A program made the position numbers and the translations under genes. From Mycolicibacterium mucogenicum DSM 44124 (lineage in GTDB: Bacteria > Actinomycetota > Actinomycetes > Mycobacteriales > Mycobacteriaceae), in assembly GCF_005670685.2 (NCBI RefSeq), contig NZ_CP062008.1, positions 2,790,001 through 2,854,000 on the forward strand: a stretch of DNA of 64,000 nucleotides, given 5' to 3'. Positions 61,292 to 64,000 of this stretch are shown here, piece after piece. Within the stretch, counting starts at the first letter, position 1; every line of letters begins with the position of its first letter. The notes below the pieces were generated by a model. That model saw nothing but the letters and a program-made list of their open reading frames with translations, made no database searches and had not been told where the DNA came from.

Positions 61292-63115
61292 ATGTCCGCA
61301 GCGCAGTGTCCGACCACCTTGTGTGAAGCCTTCCAACTGACGGCGTCGATCGATCCGGACGCCGTCGCATTGCGCACCGCCGGCGGCGGGCCGACGCTCA
61401 CCTGGGCGCAGTACTCCGCACAGGTGCGCGCCGTTGCTGCCGGGCTCAGCGGGCTCGGGGTGGCCCGCGGCGACACGGTGTCGCTGATGATGGCCAACCG
61501 GGTTGAGTTCTATCCGCTCGAGGTCGGCGCGCAGCACGTGGGAGCCACGTCGTTCTCGGTGTACAACACGTTGCCCCCGGCGGACCTGGCGCATGTCTTC
61601 GGCAACGCCGGCACGAAAGTCGTGATGTGCGAGGCACAATTCGTCGACCGAATTCGCGCCAGCGGCGCACCGATCGAACACATCGTCGTCATCGACGGAG
61701 CGGTCGACGGTGCGTTGAGCGTCGACGAGCTGCTGGCCGCCGCGCCCGCGGACTTCGACTTCGAGGCCACCTGGCGCGCGGTCCGCGCCGACGACGTCGT
61801 CACGCTCATCTACACCTCGGGTACCACCGGCAAGCCGAAGGGCGTGGAGATGACGCACGCCAACATCCTGTTCGAGGCGTTCGCGGTGGACGACGTGCTG
61901 GGCATCCGATTCGGCGACCGTGGCACGTCCTACCTGCCGACGGCCCACATCGCTGATCGCCTGACCGGGCTGTATTTCCAGGAGGTGTTCGGCACGCAGC
62001 TCACCTGTGTCGCGGACGTCCGCGCGATCGCCGCGGCGTTGCCCGAGGTCCGGCCGACGGTGTGGGGCGGGGTGCCGCGCGTGTGGGAAAAGCTCAAGGC
62101 CGCAGTCGAATTCGCGGTCGCCAATGAGCGCGATGAGATGAAGCGGGCGGCGCTGCAGTGGGCCCTGTCGATCGGCGCCAAGAAGGCCGCGGCGCTGCTC
62201 GCGCACCAGCCGGTGCCCGACGAGATCGCCGCCGAGTGGGCCACCGCCGACGACCTGGTGCTGTCCAAACTGCGCGAACGACTGGGCCTGGACCAGGTGC
62301 GGTGGGCGGTTTCCGGCGCGGCGCCGATCCCGGTGCAGACCCTCGGTTTCTTCGTCGGACTCGGGCTCCCGATGACCGAGCTGTGGGGTATGTCGGAGCT
62401 GAGTTGTGTTGCCACGGTGAGTCATCCGCGCGACACCAAACTCGGTACCGTCGGCAGGCCCCTGCCCGGAGTCGAATGCCGGCTGGCCGATGACGGCGAG
62501 CTGCTGGTGCGGGCGCCGCTGGTCATGAAGGGTTACCGGAAAGAACCGGCCAAGACGGCCGAGGCGCTCGACGCGGACGGCTGGTTGCACACCGGCGACG
62601 TCGCCCAGATCGACGACGAGGGTTACCTGACCATCGTCGACCGCAAGAAGGAACTGATCATCAACGCGGCCGGCAAGAACATGTCGCCCGCCAACATCGA
62701 GAAATCCATCAAGGCCGCGTGCCCGCTGATCGGCGTGGTGATGGCCATCGGCGACGCGCGGCCGTACAACACCGCGCTCATCGTGCTCGACGCCGAGTCC
62801 GCCGGCCCCTATGCCGCGCAGCGTGGACTCGCCGACGCGTCACCCGAGGCGCTGGCCGCCGACTCCGAACTGATCGCGCAGATCGCCGCCGGTGTGGCCC
62901 AGGGCAATACCGAGTTGTCGCGCGTCGAGCAGATCAAGCGGTTCTCGGTGTTGCCGACGTTCTGGGAGCCCGGGGGAGACGAGATCACGTTGACCATGAA
63001 GCTCAAGCGGCGTCCCGTCGTCGAGAAGTACGCCGCCGAGATCGAGGCCCTCTACGCGGCGGACCCGGGTCCGACCGTCCATGAACCGAAAGTGACTGCC
63101 GCCGCGGCGAATTAA
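61292..63115 (+). CDS. fadD11: Long-chain fatty-acyl-CoA ligase (FadD11-like)
   Basis: A 607-residue long-chain acyl-CoA synthetase. ATP motif YTSGTTGKPKGVEMTHAN, then YLPTAHIADR, PTVWGGVPRVWEKLKAAVEF, SGAAPIPVQTLGFF, ELWGMSELSC and GWLHTGDVAQIDDEGYLTIVDRKKELIINAAGKNMSP. The ATG at 61292 has GAGGAGG just upstream; an in-frame ATG at 61268 is inside the leader. It lies directly downstream of dnaE1, as fadD11 does within a few genes in M. tuberculosis, where as I recall the gene is split in two; here it is intact. Unlike the FAAL at 28768-30507 it should make acyl-CoA for general lipid metabolism. Confidence 0.9.
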   Translation: MSAAQCPTTLCEAFQLTASIDPDAVALRTAGGGPTLTWAQYSAQVRAVAAGLSGLGVARGDTVSLMMANRVEFYPLEVGAQHVGATSFSVYNTLPPADLAHVFGNAGTKVVMCEAQFVDRIRASGAPIEHIVVIDGAVDGALSVDELLAAAPADFDFEATWRAVRADDVVTLIYTSGTTGKPKGVEMTHANILFEAFAVDDVLGIRFGDRGTSYLPTAHIADRLTGLYFQEVFGTQLTCVADVRAIAAALPEVRPTVWGGVPRVWEKLKAAVEFAVANERDEMKRAALQWALSIGAKKAAALLAHQPVPDEIAAEWATADDLVLSKLRERLGLDQVRWAVSGAAPIPVQTLGFFVGLGLPMTELWGMSELSCVATVSHPRDTKLGTVGRPLPGVECRLADDGELLVRAPLVMKGYRKEPAKTAEALDADGWLHTGDVAQIDDEGYLTIVDRKKELIINAAGKNMSPANIEKSIKAACPLIGVVMAIGDARPYNTALIVLDAESAGPYAAQRGLADASPEALAADSELIAQIAAGVAQGNTELSRVEQIKRFSVLPTFWEPGGDEITLTMKLKRRPVVEKYAAEIEALYAADPGPTVHEPKVTAAAAN

Positions 63116-63118
63116 CCG

Positions 63119-63817
63119 TCAGGTCGTCGTGCAGGCGAACTTCAGTCCGACACCTTCGGGTGCCGGGAGCACCGGCGTCAGGCAGCCGAAGGTCTGAATG
63201 CCGGCGTCGCTGAACCGGACCGCGGTGCGGCGCGCGTAGTTCACGCAGACCGGCCCGGTGGCGTCGGCGCGGCACTGGTAGTCGCCGAACCGCAGGCTCT
63301 GCCCGTCTTTGAGCTTGGGGCCGCTGCCCTTGTTGAATCGTCCCGGATCTCCGTGCACCGAGCCGACTTCCGCTGTCGGCCCCTCGAAATCGACCCAGCC
63401 GCCCACCCAGTGGCCATAGGTGTCGGCCGGTTGCGGCGGCGGGGACTTCAGGTGCGTCAGGCATGCCAGCGTGCCGTTGAAACTCTTGTCGGTCATGCAG
63501 TTGGCGCCCGACGCCGTGGTGAACGCGATGTCGGTACCCAGATCTGTGGGCGTGCCGTCACGTCTCGCGGTGTGGAAGCCCGCCGGGTCGGCCGGGGTAC
63601 CGGCCTCCACCCAGGCGATCACATCGGCGACGGGTGCGCCCGCCGGCGGCGGCGTGGTGGGTGCGGCTTTCGGCGTCGGAGCCGGGGGACGACTCGATGG
63701 TGCGGTGGCCGACAGTGACGGCTCCGAGATCGCCACGCCGGGCCGTCCGTGCTGGTCCGACGTGGCGGCACAACCCGCAACCAGGGCACATGCCGCGAGG
63801 ACCACCGGAAGTCGCAT
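63119..63817 (-). CDS. Secreted lipoprotein of unknown function
   Basis: A 232-residue protein with a signal peptide MRLPVVLAACALVAGC whose lipobox LVAGC makes the Cys at position 16 the acylation site, matched to the LspA encoded in this window. A Ser/Pro/Ala-rich spacer (about 30-60) follows, then a compact domain with several Cys (NCMTDKSFNGTLACLTHL, YQCRADATGPVCVNYARR, FGCLTPVL, FACTT), likely disulphide-linked. I do not recognise the fold. The ATG at 63817 begins the signal peptide; the frame to 63952 would run through the divergent promoter. Convergent to the fadD11-like gene, three bases apart. Confidence 0.82.
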   Translation of the reverse strand: MRLPVVLAACALVAGCAATSDQHGRPGVAISEPSLSATAPSSRPPAPTPKAAPTTPPPAGAPVADVIAWVEAGTPADPAGFHTARRDGTPTDLGTDIAFTTASGANCMTDKSFNGTLACLTHLKSPPPQPADTYGHWVGGWVDFEGPTAEVGSVHGDPGRFNKGSGPKLKDGQSLRFGDYQCRADATGPVCVNYARRTAVRFSDAGIQTFGCLTPVLPAPEGVGLKFACTTT

Positions 63818-63884
63818 GCCCGCCAGGGTAACCGGCAGGGGTGCAACACGCGGCTCAGGCACCCCGGTGATTACAGATTTTCGA

Positions 63885-63890
63885 TAGTGT
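63885..63890 (+). promoter_or_regulatory. Candidate -10 hexamer (TAGTGT) of the terminal esterase gene
   Basis: TAGTGT ends six bases before the ATG at 63897 and fits TANNNT, so the transcript is probably leaderless. No clear -35. The same hexamer in the same setting occurs at 31941-31946. Confidence 0.45.
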
Positions 63891-63896
63891 CCATTT

Positions 63897-64000
63897 ATGC
63901 ACGAACGTACCGTCCGCGTGACGATCGACAGCGGAACCATCGAGGGCTTCACCCGCGACGGCGTGCACCGCTGGCGTTCCGTGCCCTACGCGCGGCCGCC
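63897..64000 (+). CDS. Type-B carboxylesterase, N-terminus only (runs off the window)
   Basis: The first 34 codons read to the window edge: an N-terminal strand VRVTIDSGTIEGF, then TRDGVHRWRSVPYARPP. The G-x-x-R-x-G-V-x-x-W-x-x-x-P-Y-A-x-P-P pattern is the usual opening of PF00135 carboxylesterases and lipases. No signal peptide. The catalytic Ser region is outside the window, so activity cannot be judged. Divergent from the lipoprotein gene. Confidence 0.75.
   Translation, partial: MHERTVRVTIDSGTIEGFTRDGVHRWRSVPYARP

Overview
The window is a stretch of chromosome from a mycobacterium, most likely a rapid-growing Mycolicibacterium-type species. Evidence: high GC; a gene order that begins at the last codons of inhA and runs through hemH, a hypothetical gene, nfeD, an SPFH gene, mutAB, meaB and a lipL-like gene, and later through ileS, dinB, ansA, lspA, an rluA-family gene, dnaE1 and a fadD11-like gene, which is the M. 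tuberculosis order of the inhA to dnaE1 interval as I recall it; and mycobacterial families such as Mas-type PKS, Pap, MmpL, FAAL, GAP-like and DrrABC-like proteins. No database search was possible, so orthology rests on remembered family sequences and gene order.

Layout. (1) 1-11.7 kb, core metabolism: inhA end, ferrochelatase, a membrane-quality pair (NfeD and SPFH), two small membrane proteins, methylmalonyl-CoA mutase (mutA, mutB) with its chaperone meaB, and a serine beta-lactamase-fold esterase. (2) 12.3-30.5 kb, an acylated-glycolipid locus: one Mas-type PKS, one PapA-type acyltransferase, two tandem WS/DGAT-like acyltransferases, a GT1 glycosyltransferase, an MmpL exporter, an FkbM methyltransferase and a fatty-acyl-AMP ligase. 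It sits where pks5/papA4/fadD24 lie in M. tuberculosis, and the content fits a lipooligosaccharide or acyl-trehalose product. Methylmalonyl-CoA from region 1 can supply methyl-branched chain synthesis. (3) 30.7-32.6 kb, a membrane protein, a small HTH regulator and a divergent orphan half of a condensation domain, separated by a compact promoter region with two different perfect palindromes. (4) 32.6-47.9 kb: a T-box riboswitch and ileS; three translationally linked GT87 mannosyltransferase paralogues downstream of a GAP-like membrane protein and an S4 protein; dinB, an OafA-type acyltransferase with SGNH domain, ansA, and the lspA/rluA/rarD operon. (5) 47.9-56.6 kb, a second surface-glycan locus: pyruvyltransferase, FkbM methyltransferase, GT4, UDP-glucose dehydrogenase, GT2 and a DrrABC-like exporter. 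(6) 56.9-64 kb: TetR regulator, dnaE1, a fadD11-like ligase, a lipoprotein and the start of a type-B carboxylesterase.

Regions 2, 4 (GT87/GAP) and 5 together look like envelope-glycolipid genes set among housekeeping genes. No tRNA, rRNA, insertion sequence, phage gene or CRISPR array was seen. Many genes have a TANNNT -10 hexamer 6 to 9 bases before the start codon, as expected for leaderless mycobacterial transcripts.
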